A DNA stretch of 64,000 bases from the NCBI GenBank assembly GCA_028564705.1, contig JAPXFQ010000828.1:186001-250000 (forward strand). The letters run 5' to 3'. Of this stretch, positions 44,076 through 56,530 are shown piece after piece. Source of the stretch: Apricaphanius iberus (taxonomy: Eukaryota; Chordata; Actinopteri; Cyprinodontiformes; Aphaniidae). Within the stretch, counting starts at the first letter, position 1. Each line of letters opens with the position of its first letter. The notes beneath the pieces are model-generated. The model worked only from the letters and a program-made list of their open reading frames with translations, made no database searches and was not told the DNA's origin. Position numbers and translations under genes: made by a program.

Positions 44076-45558
44076 CAGGTGCACGCACATACTTTCTCAT
44101 ACTTTGTACCTAATTTGATGCAAAACTTTTTTGCAATTGTGTGCACTTTGCAACTATTACATGAAACCTGTAAATGACATCACACCTTAATGTTCTTAAG
44201 GCTCTTGAAACATTTTGAAAAAAATTCCTAATGATCCATCATACCTGGCAGTTAATTCTGCTGTGTCGGCACAAATCAGGCCTGTATCCTGGAGCTCAAC
44301 AATCAGCAGGTTTCTTCATACTATAATGACACCCATTATGGATGTAAATTAGTTCCGGAAACAGAAGGCATATTGATTCCTACCTGGATGAAAGCTAATG
44401 CAATTTGCACCTGATTCATTATATTGCATTATATAGAACCAAATTACCTTTGATTGTTGTTTCAGTCCGACATCTTCAGAGATTGCTGCAAGGGGCGAGG
44501 AGGAAACATAGAGAAAGGGAGGTTCTTCATGTGATGACACTAAAAGCTAGCCTATTGAATTTTGTAGTGGGTGAGCGTTCAATTTACCCATATAAATCTC
44601 CAGTGCATACAATAACCATATTGTTGAAGCCCCCACTTTGAAGCTGGACATTTCTCTTTAGTGAAAGGCAGTTAAGGGTCACAAAGGGGGAAGAAAATTT
44701 AGCAAAGCAAGGGATGGGAATGAATGACAGAGATATTGAGAGGTGAAGGCAGAGAGGGAAAAGTTGAAGGAGAAATAAAGTACGCACAGTGGGACACTCG
44801 AGCTGGTGCCACTCCCCAACAAAAGTTGGCTTGATTTCCCAAAGGACCAAATTAGTTTTTATTGGCAGCTCATGGGGTATGTTGCTGGTGGGTAATAGTT
44901 ATAAGGTACAAGAAAAGAAGCACCACAGAGAGAGGAAAGCAAATGATTTGTCAGCAAGTGGCAGTCACTGGTGATTCATAGGAACACAGCAGAGTGTTTC
45001 AGTCCACAGTGGGCATATAATCACATTTTGGCTGATGAGGTTCAATCGACTAGCTAATGATGGTTGGTAGCAGAGGAGTCATTTTAACCATCATAATGGT
45101 GATTTCTTTTACTTCTGGATGGATGATTACACTTCAACAAGCATATTTTTTCATTTCTTCTTTCTTGAAACACTAATATAAAAGAGCAATACCTCCCTGT
45201 GGTACCCCAAATTATTGTTGTGATGCAACAGTCTGGCTAAGGAAACTGAACATGGCCATAATAACAAAAAGAAGCGTCAAAAAATTTTAAACATTTCATT
45301 TGTTTAGATCGTTTTAAACAGTATCAGATGTTATGTCTTCCGGTAATCATCTCAAGATGCGTGTAGTATTTCCCAACCCACAGTGGGCTTCCCATCTTTA
45401 CTCTTTATGCAAAAAAGCATAGTACAACAGATTTACAATAAACAGGTTTCTAAGTTGTCAACATACATTTAAAAACAACAACATATTTTTCATGCATTTT
45501 AAGGAGTTAATATGAATTTATAACCATTGTATTAAGAGAAAAAAACACACACAACTTT
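44076..45558. other. Unassigned sequence
   Basis: Nothing recognised. Several purine-rich patches. Confidence 0.35.
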
Positions 45559-46252
45559 CAGTGTTTCCCAACCCCGGCCCTTAAGGCTTAAACACACCTG
45601 ATTCTGATGAATGGAACTCAGCAAAAGCCTGTTAATCACTCACTGAACACAGTGCTGAAGCAGAGATAAACCTAAAACATGTAGGGCAGTGTGCCTTGAG
45701 AACCAGAGCTGGGAAACACTGGCTGCATCCGAAACCACTAAATTGGTAAGAGGTCTTACGCCAAACCGGATGTGCGTCAGCGTCCGCCATGATAAGATGC
45801 ATCCGAATTGGGCTTCCAGTTAGAAAGGAGTTAGCGAAAGTGGCCTGTATGCTAACTATCATAGCCCTTTAGCATAGGGACCTCTGATGCTGACTAACTA
45901 GCGATTAGGAGTTTTGTGCCATCCCACAATCCCTTGCGGCACAAGACGCCATCAATACAAGTCGCCCGGCCCACCTAACGGAAAATAACGAAAATGGCCG
46001 AAAGGAAAAAGACGCGCTCGTGTGAGTACAACAACATCTTCCGAAGGTTTATTTTGATATGCGTCATTCATGTGCGTTTATGTCGCATAATGACGTCGGG
46101 TAGAAAGGCTGTTCGAAATGGGCATATTCGCGAACGGCTCCCTAGACTACTAGCCATAGTGTTCTCACTGTTGACTCCATGAAAGGTTAAGGATTAGTTG
46201 CTAGTGTTAGTGCTTAGAGGCTAACATTCAGTGGTTTCGGATGCAGCCACTG
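45559..46252. mobile_element. Short MITE split by a Harbinger insertion
   Basis: CAGTGTTTCCCAACC at 45559 and its inverse GGGAAACACT ending at 45720 are the ends of a 165-bp fish MITE. The last base of the terminus (…ACTG) is found again at 46249-46252, after the nested element. This shows the order of insertion. Confidence 0.6.
45721..46248. mobile_element. Harbinger-type element with perfect 19-bp inverted ends
   Basis: GGCTGCATCCGAAACCACT at 45721 is exactly inverted at 46230-46248, and ACT is duplicated on both sides (45718-45720, 46249-46251). A 3-bp duplication and such ends fit the PIF/Harbinger (ISL2EU-like) group. At 45994 a short frame MAERKKTRSC runs into a GTGAGT donor, probably a relic first exon. 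No DDE domain. Confidence 0.65.
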
Positions 46253-49200
46253 ATTTAATGCAAGTATCTGAAGTTTTTTGCTCGCGAGTGCCCCCTCAGG
46301 CCAACGGCATAACTGCTGCCTGAATGGTAAGCTTGTGCATGAGGCGTGCATGCTGTGTGAGAGCTCACAAATGAACAAACAGAAATAACAGCTGAGTAAT
46401 TCCCATCCTGGACAATATACAGATGTGCAGAGCATGACTTCAACTGAGGTAAGAAATATTACTGTTGTGTAAGTTTAGTTGGGAGTCTGGGCTGGAGTTT
46501 TGCTGCTGCTTGAAGCTGCTCTCCTCAGCTGAATCCATCCTTCAGTTACCGCTTGCTCCGCAGTTGTTTATGGCAGAGATAGCATACGCTACAACTGTGT
46601 GTGAACACGCTTGATGCAATTACGCATTACAATGCCCCTGGAAAGCACTCGGGAAATCTGCTTTTTCCACCCAAACACTCGCTATTTAAGTGAATTTACA
46701 GCCATGTAAAGGCAACCCCGGTGAATAGGCCAGGGCTCATTCTACTGACCAGGGCATTACTGGAGCATGTATGAGGAAGACATTTTTAGATTTTTATCTG
46801 TGGTTAAACTTATGTATAGTCCCTTTAAATAATCACAGCTCTGTTGCCCCATAAACAGTATTCTCCCCTACAAGCATTACTGCTTTCAGATGAGAACTAA
46901 AATACATTTTTAAATTACTTTGTGAGTAATATGTCCAAACATTTTTATTTTACCAATAGCCTAAACTCCTGACAGTAAAATGAGCAGTTTATTTTATGTT
47001 CTCTGGTCGCCCTTAATGATCTATTTTCAATCATAGCTAGTGACCTGCAGCCTACATAGTCTTCGTTATAGTTTATTTTACCCTTCACCTTACCTGGAGT
47101 CTTTTCTAATATGGGTAAATTCCTGCTTTCCATTTTGAGTGCTCATTTTGTCCAGGGCTGTGTGTCATTTTACAGACAGAGACTTTTCCTTTATTTTAGT
47201 GATGCAATTTTTTATTTGAATAATTTAATTTCAGTTTAATTTTAATAATTAAAATGTAAATTTTTAATGGTGCACTAGCCTATCTTCCAACCATAAACTA
47301 ATTTTAAAGCTGATATATATGGGATAAAAGTTTTGAAAAAAAATCACTTAAAATCTTTACTAGCCAGACTAAACATCTCTTATTCCTTCTTCTTTCTAGT
47401 TTTATAGGACCCACTCAACAGATATAGCCCATTGAATGTATTTAATTATTCTTTGATGGCCATTTTTGATGTGAATTATTATGTGCTTCCATATGTAGAC
47501 CACAGTGTTTTACTTAATGGTCTTAATCTAGCTCCGCCCTGGGTTAGTTTTCTAAAATGTATGGGGTAGAAGTTGCTATTTAAGAGCAATTAGTATTACT
47601 ATGCAAACGTTTTTCATTTGTCCGATTCCTCAAAGTGCGATACCTGGTCCATTATTATTTTAATTTTATATTCTTTATCTGGCACACAGTCTTTAATTAA
47701 ATATTTAAATGCTGACAGAAAGATGAATTAAAACGGATTAGGAGACAAAGCATTAGAGGATTTAAGCATATTTCTCACACTTCAACTCAAATCCATTGTT
47801 AATATAGTGAAAATATGATTTTTGAAAATGTATACAGCTTATAACATTCCAGCATGAGGTCAGGTAACAAACTGCCTTTAATTTACATGCTTAGAGTAAA
47901 AAAGCCAGGGGCTTCCTGCTGCTCTTCTTGTGTTCATAGACATAATAACAAAATGAATTCTGCATCTGTAACAATGAGTCAAAAAGAAGTTTGACAAAGT
48001 TGTAGAAGTACTACGATGGCTGTAGAAACTCCTCACTAAATTTCAAACAATACTGGGACTTGACAGGTTTGCGGTTTGAATTCAGGGTATCATAGACTTA
48101 AAGATTTAGAAATTAAATGTGAAGCAGGTGTGTAGTTTCCATAACGAGGGGACTTTTTGGGAAATGTTTGGTTGCTGTGGAGACAGAGTTATGCATGAGC
48201 ATAGGAGGGAGGGTGTGTTTTCTGGCAGGATTGTCTGAGTGACAACCAGCTGTTCAGGGTAAAGGATACTAGCTGGCACTGAAGTTCAAGCTCAACACTG
48301 CTGAACCCGGCAGCACCTCATTTTCCGGACGCTTGCTGACCAGATTTTTAATAGACCTGGAATCCGGGGGGAAATTTTGTGTGCCACAAAGATCAGTGTC
48401 ACAGTCGTCATCGTGGCTTTTATTGTTACTAGAACAAGGCAGGCGATGGGAGTCCAAGGTCCTGTCAGTATTAAAAAATGTCATTTATGCAGGGTGGCGC
48501 CTTTTAATATTCAGCAACAAAGGTTGACTATAATTTAAAGAACAGGGCCCAGGATTCAATACTGTAGGCCTACCCGTGAACTCTGTGTTGGTCTATCATG
48601 TAAAAGCCCAATTATGGTTGCAAAATACAGACAGTCAAAGGAGGAAAAGCACTAAGAAGATGAACTTCAGCCACAAACTGACCGCTCTGTAAGCATTCTC
48701 ACCATCCTTAGATTGTCCATCTACGGAATGAAAGTTAAAGAATTCTAATAAAATATCTAAGGGATGGGGAAATCTTATTTTTCTCCTCCAACCATTTCCC
48801 CTTCAACGGCAATTACTTTAAGGACTCACTCGGATTTGGCAACATACTTTTTTCAGGTTTTATTGGTCTGGTAGTTTTTATTGTTTTATTTGTATTTATC
48901 CTTGAAGTTTCATCCTCAAAAGCTTTTAACATTGATTTTGCTATCCCTATACCAACATATGGCTGATTTTATATTTGAAGTTTTTTTTTATTATTTTACT
49001 TACACTAAATAGTACTTTGAATCTCAAGACAGTAAACTCCACAATGCCAATAAAGTATGTCCAATTTGATAACATTTTAAAAACTAAACTTTGTAGTTTA
49101 ATTTCAAATAAAACATTTCCCGGCAAATACGGAATCCATAGATCAGTGTTTCTAAACTCAGCAGGAGCTCAGAACCTTGCAGCATCACATTTTCTTCTTC

Positions 49201-49564
49201 AACCTCATTTAAGCTGATGGGAAATTATCACTCTTGGCAGATTTTGATGAAAAACCTTTGATGGTTATGTCTTAGACACGATTGATGGGTGGATGAATGG
49301 AAGCAGCAATACACCTATGAGCACTGATGTCAAAGATTGCAGCACATCCTTGTGGTAGCTGAAGGATATAACAACTTAACATTTTCGTAAGCAGGAACTT
49401 AGGACATTATACATGTTATCAGTAGAATTCCAGCAAACTGTTTAATTGCTGTTTAACTGAAATATTAAAGAAGCTAATAACCAGCAACTCAGTACAGGAC
49501 TTTTACACCCACAGTAGATGTAAAGGAGGACCACTTGCTAAATTTTAAAGTGACCATTCAGAAT
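46253..49564. other. Long unassigned interval
   Basis: AT-rich, with no gene named. At 48269-48484 the minus strand has an open frame containing SHDDDCDTDLCGTQNF, preceded by a plausible acceptor (ACTGACAG). Its AATAAAAGCCACGATGACG text could equally be part of an LTR. I do not assign it. Confidence 0.3.
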
Positions 49565-49690
49565 AAGGAGCCAAGGGCATTTATGTGATCTTGACTGTGG
49601 CATGGTTTTTTTTTGTGCCAGACAGGCTGCTCTGAATATTTTGGAACCTGCTGATCTGCAGCAGAATAGTCTGTGAAGACAGAGAGTTCA
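49565..49690 (+). mobile_element. Tc1-like transposase fragment (N-terminal)
   Basis: GTGCCAGACAGGCTGCTCTG and AATATTTTGGAACCTGCTGA correspond to the VGARRAGLSISQTADLL helix-turn-helix block of a fish Tc1 family. About 120 bp, heavily decayed. Confidence 0.5.
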
Positions 49691-50689
49691 AAAAAAACCT
49701 ACTGTATATTAACCCTAAATCCAAGGCATGTGAAATACCATCTCTGAATGCAAAAACATTTTTAGTCTTGGAACAGATGGGCTACAGCCAGCGGCATAAT
49801 TATCATCCCAGAAGTGAGGGGTACACATTTTTCAGAGGTCTATTGAGTGATTTATCATCCTTTCAGATTCAATCACAGTTTTCCTCAGTGGCTAGGAAGC
49901 CACTTAAGTCACTCTGCACAGTAAGTGGCTTACTTATCAACGATAATAATAGTGGATCAAAGACAGTTATCATTAAATTATTATAACTATTAATACAATT
50001 ATTAGTTACAATCGGCCCGTGCTCAGTAGGAACAAATAACGGAGCTCAAATGTCAGTTTCAGTTGAGTTTATGAGTCAATCTGGAAAGAAACAACAACAG
50101 ATTAAAGAAAGAAGGTTCAAATCACAATAAATAACCCACAAAATGGATAGATCATCTCTTGAGAATAAAAGTTTTGCACAACCTATTAAACTGATTTCCA
50201 GGTTAGACTCGAAAAAATTTAATATTGTGCAAAAGTTAATTTATTTCAGTAGTTCAATTTAAATATTGAATATGAAGCAATCTCATAAAAACCTATGTTT
50301 GAAAAAAAAAAATCCATCCACAAGGCTTTTAGATGGGTGCAGAATGAAAGTACAAGGGTTTTAGAGCACTGCAGGTTTGAGTGTGATCCACTCCAGCACA
50401 TTTTATTTATGTGTTGTGTGGTGGTTTATTTGCAGCGCATTTTTTTTAACGTGTGTGTTGTTTTTCTAAATTTGCTTATGTTGTGTCTTCTTGCATGTGT
50501 TTTCTTAGTTGCGTGCTGTGACCTTTCAGGGCCACCGTATTTAAAAGATGAAACTAATATATGATATAAACTAATTACATGTAAAGTAAGATAAGTTAAA
50601 CTTTATTTGTTATGATTTTAATGACTATGTCTTACATATTAGGATAATCCAGAATTAAAAAATTCACACTAACAAGTTAAATCATTCTA
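49691..50689. other. Unassigned sequence
   Basis: Nothing recognised. Confidence 0.35.
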
Positions 50690-51380
50690 AACAGCAGCAC
50701 ATGGTTGCTGAGCTTTTCAATAGTCTATCAGTCTGGTTCAGAAGGAACCCCAATATTGGGGAAGACTACTGACCTGACAGTTGTGCCATTGTCTCATTTA
50801 CTCCCTCCATAAGGACTGAAAGCCTCAATAGTTCATTGCAAAAGAAGTTGGATGTTCCCAAAGTTGAAAAGCAGTAACAGCCGAATAAAGACCAGGGGAC
50901 ATGTCCCGCGCCTACCCAGCGTCTGTTAAGCCCATGGCTACAGAAGCAAAATACCACACCAGGTTTCATTTTGTCAAGAAACTGAGGCTGCGGTTCAGAT
51001 AGGGGCATCAAAATTGAACACACCAGGCTGTAAAAGTGATGCCTGGTTCAGTGAGTCTCCAACTCAGCTGCTGCCTTCTGATTGTAGGATCAGAATTTGG
51101 TGTAAACATTATGAAAGCATCCATCCTCCCATTCATCAATGCATTCAGGGATGTGATGGACATGTCATGGTATGAGGGATATAATTTATTGGTTCACTCA
51201 TTAGCCTGTACTTTTATAACAACAGTTTCATAACTACTTCCAAAAGCATAATGCTCTGTTTCACAAAGCTGAAATCATCCCAAACTGGTTTCTTGAACAT
51301 GAAAATGAGTTCACCGTACTGCAGAAGCCTCCACTGTCACCAGATCATTGTCCTATAGAGCATCTTTTGGGTTGAAAAGA
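50690..51380 (+). mobile_element. Decayed Tc1-like transposon body
   Basis: At 50735-50830 the text resembles the PNIGEDY..DLTVVQ helix-turn-helix part. At 51270-51370 it reads IIPNWFLEHENEFTVLQKPP followed by a damaged SPDLNPIEHLW block. Stops and frameshifts throughout. No clear terminal repeats. Confidence 0.55.
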
Positions 51381-51649
51381 TCAGGCCACGGATCTGCATA
51401 AACTGTGTAATGGTATCATAATAATTTGTACCCCCTTTTGTAAATATATGTTTCAGACACCTTGTTACATCTTTGGCATGTAGAAAACTTACTACCTCTA
51501 ATGTAAGGTAGCAATAGAAGTACTGCACAGCTATCCACTCCAGGAACTAAGAAAAGTTGTATTTAATGTTCCAAAATGTCAATGCTTGAAACACTGTGGG
51601 ATTGTTTAGGACATTTATTTATTCTCCTTGGTAGTCAATGTAAGCAAAA

Positions 51650-51905
51650 ACAGCATCATCCTGCCATTCCAACGCATCCATCCATTGCCCCATCCATTTT
51701 CAACACATGCTTATTTGGTATAGGGTTGCTGAGGAGCTGCCTATCTTGACCAAACTGTGGACATGAGGTATGGTACAGCCTGGACAGCTCTCCAATCGCT
51801 GAAAAGCAACACAGAGAAATACTGGTCAAAAAACCGGCAACACAACTTAAGGGTAACTTAGAGGGACCGATTAACCTAACATGTATGCTTCTGAAATACA
51901 CACCC
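51650..51905 (-). repeat. Dispersed teleost repeat, fourth copy
   Basis: CATCCATCCATTGCCC, GGTACAGCCTGGACAGCTCT and GAGGGACCGATTAACCTAAC match the family at 8137. Confidence 0.5.
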
Positions 51906-52085
51906 AGGACACGTGGAGGGACTACAGTATGTCTCTCAGCTGGCCTGGGAACGCATTGGGAGTTATCCCGAGGAGCTGGCTCAAGTGGACGGGGGGAGTA
52001 AAGTTTTGGTCCTCTTGCTCAAGCTAATGCCCCTGCAACTTAACCCAGGATAAGTGGAAGAGAATGGATGGATAGATGGATGAAC
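51906..52085 (+). mobile_element. LINE 3' end with (TGGA)n tail
   Basis: GTGGAGGGACTACAGTATGT and CTCTCAGCTGGCCTGGGAAC correspond to the WRDYVS.LAWERLG coding block of a fish LINE. A decayed PPEEL..V..REVW..LL region and the tail GGATGGATAGATGGATG follow. Strongly 5'-truncated. Confidence 0.55.
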
Positions 52086-53520
52086 CGCTTAATGTGCAGT
52101 GAGAACATGCACAAAGACTCCATGCCAGAACTTGAACTCTTACTTTAAAGCAAGAGAGATAAAATGTGTGCTGCCCCTGCAATATTCACATGCAATAGAA
52201 ACTTGAAAATGTGTTCAACTGCTATTTTATGCTAGTCTCAATATGCATAGCTAGACACTGAGGGCATATGTGAGCCCAAGGAGATTCAAAATGAGTCTTG
52301 CACTTTTCTCTAACCAATTAGCTGACTGGTCTGAACTGATCTAATCATAACTGACACTGCGGCGGCACCACAAACGAACCGTAATAGTTTTGTCTTTCAT
52401 AAATCACAAGGGCAATGACTCTCCCATTACCCATAATCACACTTGCCGCAACCACACATTAAAATGCTGCCATGTATTGATTGTACAAGATGACAGGAAT
52501 ACAATCCATTGTCTTTTCAACTATCTAAAGTAGAAACAGACCTTACTCATGTCAGCAGTTTTAGCTCCATGTGCACATTGTATTGCTCAGTCTTTCAGCC
52601 GTTCATTGGCAGTCAAGCTGCCTTTTCGCCTGTTTTCTCATGTTAACCACCCAACTCTGCATACTCAGTCTGTTCTACCAGGTATCTAATGTTAGGCCAG
52701 TCTCTTCCTTGCCACATTATTAGCTTTGACCTTTGCGTGTCAGTTCCAGTGTTGATTCTGAGCCAGAAATGTGCTGCCAGAACCTGGGCCAAAAATAAAG
52801 GGCTAACACATGTTGCATTTTATGAACAGTCCAGCCAAGAATTGTACATATACAGTCATGAAATTAGGTCTGTGGAGAATGTAAAACCAGTCCAGGCTCC
52901 TAAACAGAGCCCTCCCATGCCCCCCATCAACATATTAATCCTTTGCATGTAATGTATGTTACTTAATTCCCTTAATACTCAATTATTCCCATTTCCTTTC
53001 TTACCTTCCATCAACTCTCCATACAAATACATGCCCTTACCTAAACCTTTTATTTGATCTTTCTGACCACCATATGAGCTAACCTCACATCATCCTTCAT
53101 ATTTAAAGATTACTTGATTTCCTGGGAGGGGTGTGCGTTGAAGATACTCAGGTTTATTCTGCTGCTCTGGTTTGTAGACAATTGCTCAGGAGCGTGTCAC
53201 ATATATTGTACTACTTGCAAAAAGTTAGGGAAATTCCAGGATGAACCTATTATATTTTTTACAAAACTTGCTGTTCTCTAATTTGGAGTTAAAGGCAACA
53301 TTACAAGTGTTTGAACCATGAATCAAGCACAAAATGTCCTTGTTCTCCCAGAACTGACGTCATGCTGTTTACATTTTGACATCATGAGCCCAAGATAACG
53401 GCTAACAACTGATCGACAGTACCTTGCCACTGCAAGGCGATAACAGGATGTTCTCAGATGAAAGAGGCACAGATAGTTATCACCAGGTTGTTACAGAGAT
53501 ACACATAGACTGGAAGAGTG
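52086..53520. other. Unassigned sequence
   Basis: No gene or repeat recognised. Confidence 0.35.
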
Positions 53521-53522
53521 AG

Positions 53523-53588
<66 letters not shown>
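53521..53588. repeat. (TA)n microsatellite
   Basis: TA run with two G/C interruptions. The open frame across it is an artefact. Confidence 0.95.
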
Positions 53589-53835
53589 CTCTCAGGGGGT
53601 CGTGTTAACCCAATATTTTCTGTATTTTTTAGAATGATGACAGAAAAATCTGAAGGCTTTCTGACTTTCTTACACCTCCCTCTGACCGTTTTAAGTAAAT
53701 GTGCAGATTTATTTGTTTTTGAACTCTATGCACTGAGTCCAGATAAATAAATTCCATCCTTTATCTCTTCTGATTCTCCTTGAATGATTGCGGGGGTCTG
53801 TTGCATATCTCCAGCAGTCATCGGGCGAGAGGCAC

Positions 53836-54534
53836 TCAAGCCTGATTTGTGCCAAAAACAGGTGTTGTGCGACGCCTGCTCCTGCTTTAACTGCATGTTC
53901 AACTCCCTTCCTGCCAGTGCCACAGGGTTGTCACCATTTGACATTGTTCATGGCCTCCAACCTACAGTGTTCTCCCTCCAGGAAGTGGCGGCCAAGGTTT
54001 CATCTGCTCCTGCAGCGGTCAGGGGGTGTCTTGGAGGGTTTGGACACAGGCTCGTCTGAGAACTCCTGCTCCAGCATACCAGGAGGGGCAGAGTGTGTGG
54101 CTGTCAACTAAGGACCTTCCTCTTTGCGTCACCTGCCACTTCATTGGCTCAATGCTTCATTGGCCCATTTCCTATCACCAAGGTGGTCAATCCTGTGACT
54201 GTTCAACTCCGCCTCCCAAGAATTCTCAGGGTCTACCAACCTTTCATGTATCTAAGGTGGCTGCATCATGTTTCTGGCCCTCTCCAGATTCCGGCCACCC
54301 ACCCGGTTCATAGCTGGTGGTCCAGCATTCACTGTGCATAGCCTTCTCCGATCCAGAAGATTGGGCCGGGGCCTGCAATATCTGGTTGACTGGGAGGGGT
54401 GTGGTCCAGAGGACCTTTCTTGGTTTCCTGCCCGACACATTCTGGACAAGTCCCTCATCCAGAATTTCCAACTTGCCTGTCGGGTCAACCTGGTGGTCCG
54501 TCAGGAGCCAGACCTTGAAGAGGGAGTACTGTAA
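53836..54534 (+). pseudogene. Ty3/gypsy retrotransposon integrase C-terminus and chromodomain
   Basis: In shifting plus-strand frames: NSLPASATGLSPFDIVHGLQ (integrase core end), GQSVWLST, FIGPFPITKVVNPVTVQLRL (GPY/F-like module), then [19 protein letters not shown] and [20 protein letters not shown], a chromodomain of the chromovirus (Sushi-like) group. Frameshifts separate the parts. Upstream it is cut by a scrap of the dispersed repeat at about 53800-53835. It cannot be active. This is a cellular retrotransposon relic, not a host gene. Confidence 0.8.
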
Positions 54535-54700
54535 TATTTCTCATGCCATGTCTGATCTCATCCTATCAGTTTGATCTAGTGCACCTGTGCCATGCCTACT
54601 CCACTTGTTTCCCTCACTATTTAAACGTCTCCTTGCCTTTGCTTCAATTCAAAGGCAACATTAAATAAGAAATACATTTATAAAAATATGTCTGACTTAT
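54530..54700 (+). mobile_element. Probable start of the Ty3/gypsy 3' LTR
   Basis: A purine-rich tract (GAAGAGGGAGTAC) immediately precedes TGTAATATTTCTC, as expected for the polypurine tract and LTR start after a chromovirus pol gene. The LTR end is not clear. Confidence 0.45.
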
Positions 54701-54772
54701 TCTTTCTCTCATTATTGGGGCGTCTTGCAAATAGAAATGATTTCGGTCATTCTTACTCACCAAACACGAAAT

Positions 54773-55190
54773 GCCCCCTGCTGGATGGGGAACATTGGTC
54801 CAGATGAGGCTCAAAGTCACCGAGCATCATCCATGCTGTCTCTTCTCTGTCTTCTCAGACCCCTAGACGGTCGTGGCAGATGACCGCTTGTACTGAGCTA
54901 CGTTCTGCTGGAGGTTTCTTTCTGTTAAAGGGGAGTTTTTTATTCTTCACTATCGATACATGCTTGCTCAGTATGAGGGATTACTGAGGAATTGCTGTGG
55001 TTGGAGTCTGCATTATCCAGGCACAACCTCAGGTTGATGACTCAACACAATCTGCTCAGACCCCTTACATAGAAAACTGATTGGAATGTTTGTGTAATTG
55101 TCTTGAAATGGCTTTTGTTGTAAAGTGCCTTGAGATGTAATTTCCTGTGAATTGGTGCCATATAAATAAAAGTGAATTGAATTGAAAAAG
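54773..55190 (+). mobile_element. 5'-truncated LINE, 3' UTR only (plus orientation)
   Basis: Runs from CCCCCTGCTGGATGGGGAAC to GTTGTAAAGTGCCTTGAGAT, then GCCATATAAATAAAAGTGAA. It is the reverse complement, block for block, of 21078-21490. Confidence 0.7.
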
Positions 55191-55496
55191 TCTGGCCTGA
55201 TTTATGTTGAGACAGAGAAAAAAAATTGTTTTGTGTGTGTCTTATCAATTTGGTGCATGTAAAGTTGTGGTTTCAACTGTAGGTGTACAAAATGCTGCGC
55301 CACCTACATGTGGTCAAGAAGGAACACCCGACACAATAAGAGCTTGTTACTAAATAATGTTATTAAATAATGGAAACGTTCTAGTTGTTCTTCTGTCATG
55401 AGCCTAGTGAACTCTGACCTGACAAACTGTTTTTATTTTTTCCCTTTCAAGCTCTTCTACAGCTACATTTAGAAGAGTGTAAACCTGCAGAAGTCA
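55191..55496. other. Unassigned sequence
   Basis: About 300 bp between two LINE copies of the same family in opposite orientation. Nothing recognised. Confidence 0.35.
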
Positions 55497-56530
55497 ATTC
55501 TATTCAGTTTCTTTATATAGCGACGTTTCACAACAGATGTCATCTCAAGGCACTTTACAAGAAGAGTTATTACAATACAATGTTTAATGTAGAAATTAGA
55601 GAACCACAGAAGATTGCGTCGTGTAATTCTCAGCAATCCCTCACACTGAGCAAGCATGAAGCAACAGTGGAAAGGAAAAACTCCCTTTTAACAGAAAGAA
55701 ACCTCTGGCAGAACCAGGCTCAGCACAAGCGGTCATCTGCCGAGAACGTCTGGGTTTGGAGAATACAGAACAGAGATACAGAACAGAGACACAGAAAGAG
55801 CAACAGAACTGATGCAGAAACAGAAGCTGGTAGTGGGACGTGGAGAACTTTCCGTCACTGCAATGCCATCTTAGTCAGGTTCGTCAAGCAGGGCGGGTCA
55901 GGAGCACCTACTGTAGGAAGAGACTAAGAGAAAACTGGTTAGGGCTTGAACTAACAACACATCATGCAGCTGGGGAGAAGTAGGAGAGAAAGTAGGAACT
56001 GTCTCTAATAATGTCCTCCAACAGCCTAGCCTAAAGCAGTATAGCTACTAACATTAACCTTTCTCCTAGCTACTAGGAGACCTACCTACTAACACCCTCT
56101 ACATGGCTTACATTAATCTATCTCTACCTAGCTACTCTACCTCTTCCTATCTCTTCCTAGCTTTTGACACTGTACCTGACTACTAACATTAACCTGTCTC
56201 TTCCTAGCTACCTGTCTAACCTGTCTCTAACTACCTATTAACCTGTCTCTAACTGTAAGCTTTGTCAAAGAGGAAAGTTTTAAGCCTAGTTTTAAAGATA
56301 GACAAGTTGTCTGCTTCACGAACCAACCCTGGAAGCTGGTTCCATAGGAGGGGAGCCTGATAACTGAAAGATCTGCCACCCATTCTACTTTTAGAAATCC
56401 TAGGAACTACCAGTAAACCTGCAGTCTGAGAGCGAAGGGCTCTGTTAGGAACATATGGAACAATCAGGTCTCTTATGTATAATGGAGCTTGATTATTAAG
56501 AGCTTTATATGTCAGAAGGAGGATCAATGT
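55497..56530 (-). mobile_element. L2-type LINE with ORF tail and complete 3' UTR
   Basis: On the minus strand, 56527-56249 encodes the C-terminal RT tail: LLTYKALNNQAPLYIRDLI, LRSQTAGLLVVPRISKS and FKTRLKTFLFDKAYS. About 750 bp of 3' UTR follows, ending at the TATATAAAGAAACTGAAT tail at 55497. The UTR contains a run of CTACCTA/CTAAC units (56020-56250). This copy shows that the tail fragments elsewhere in the window belong to a LINE. 5'-truncated, inactive. Confidence 0.8.
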
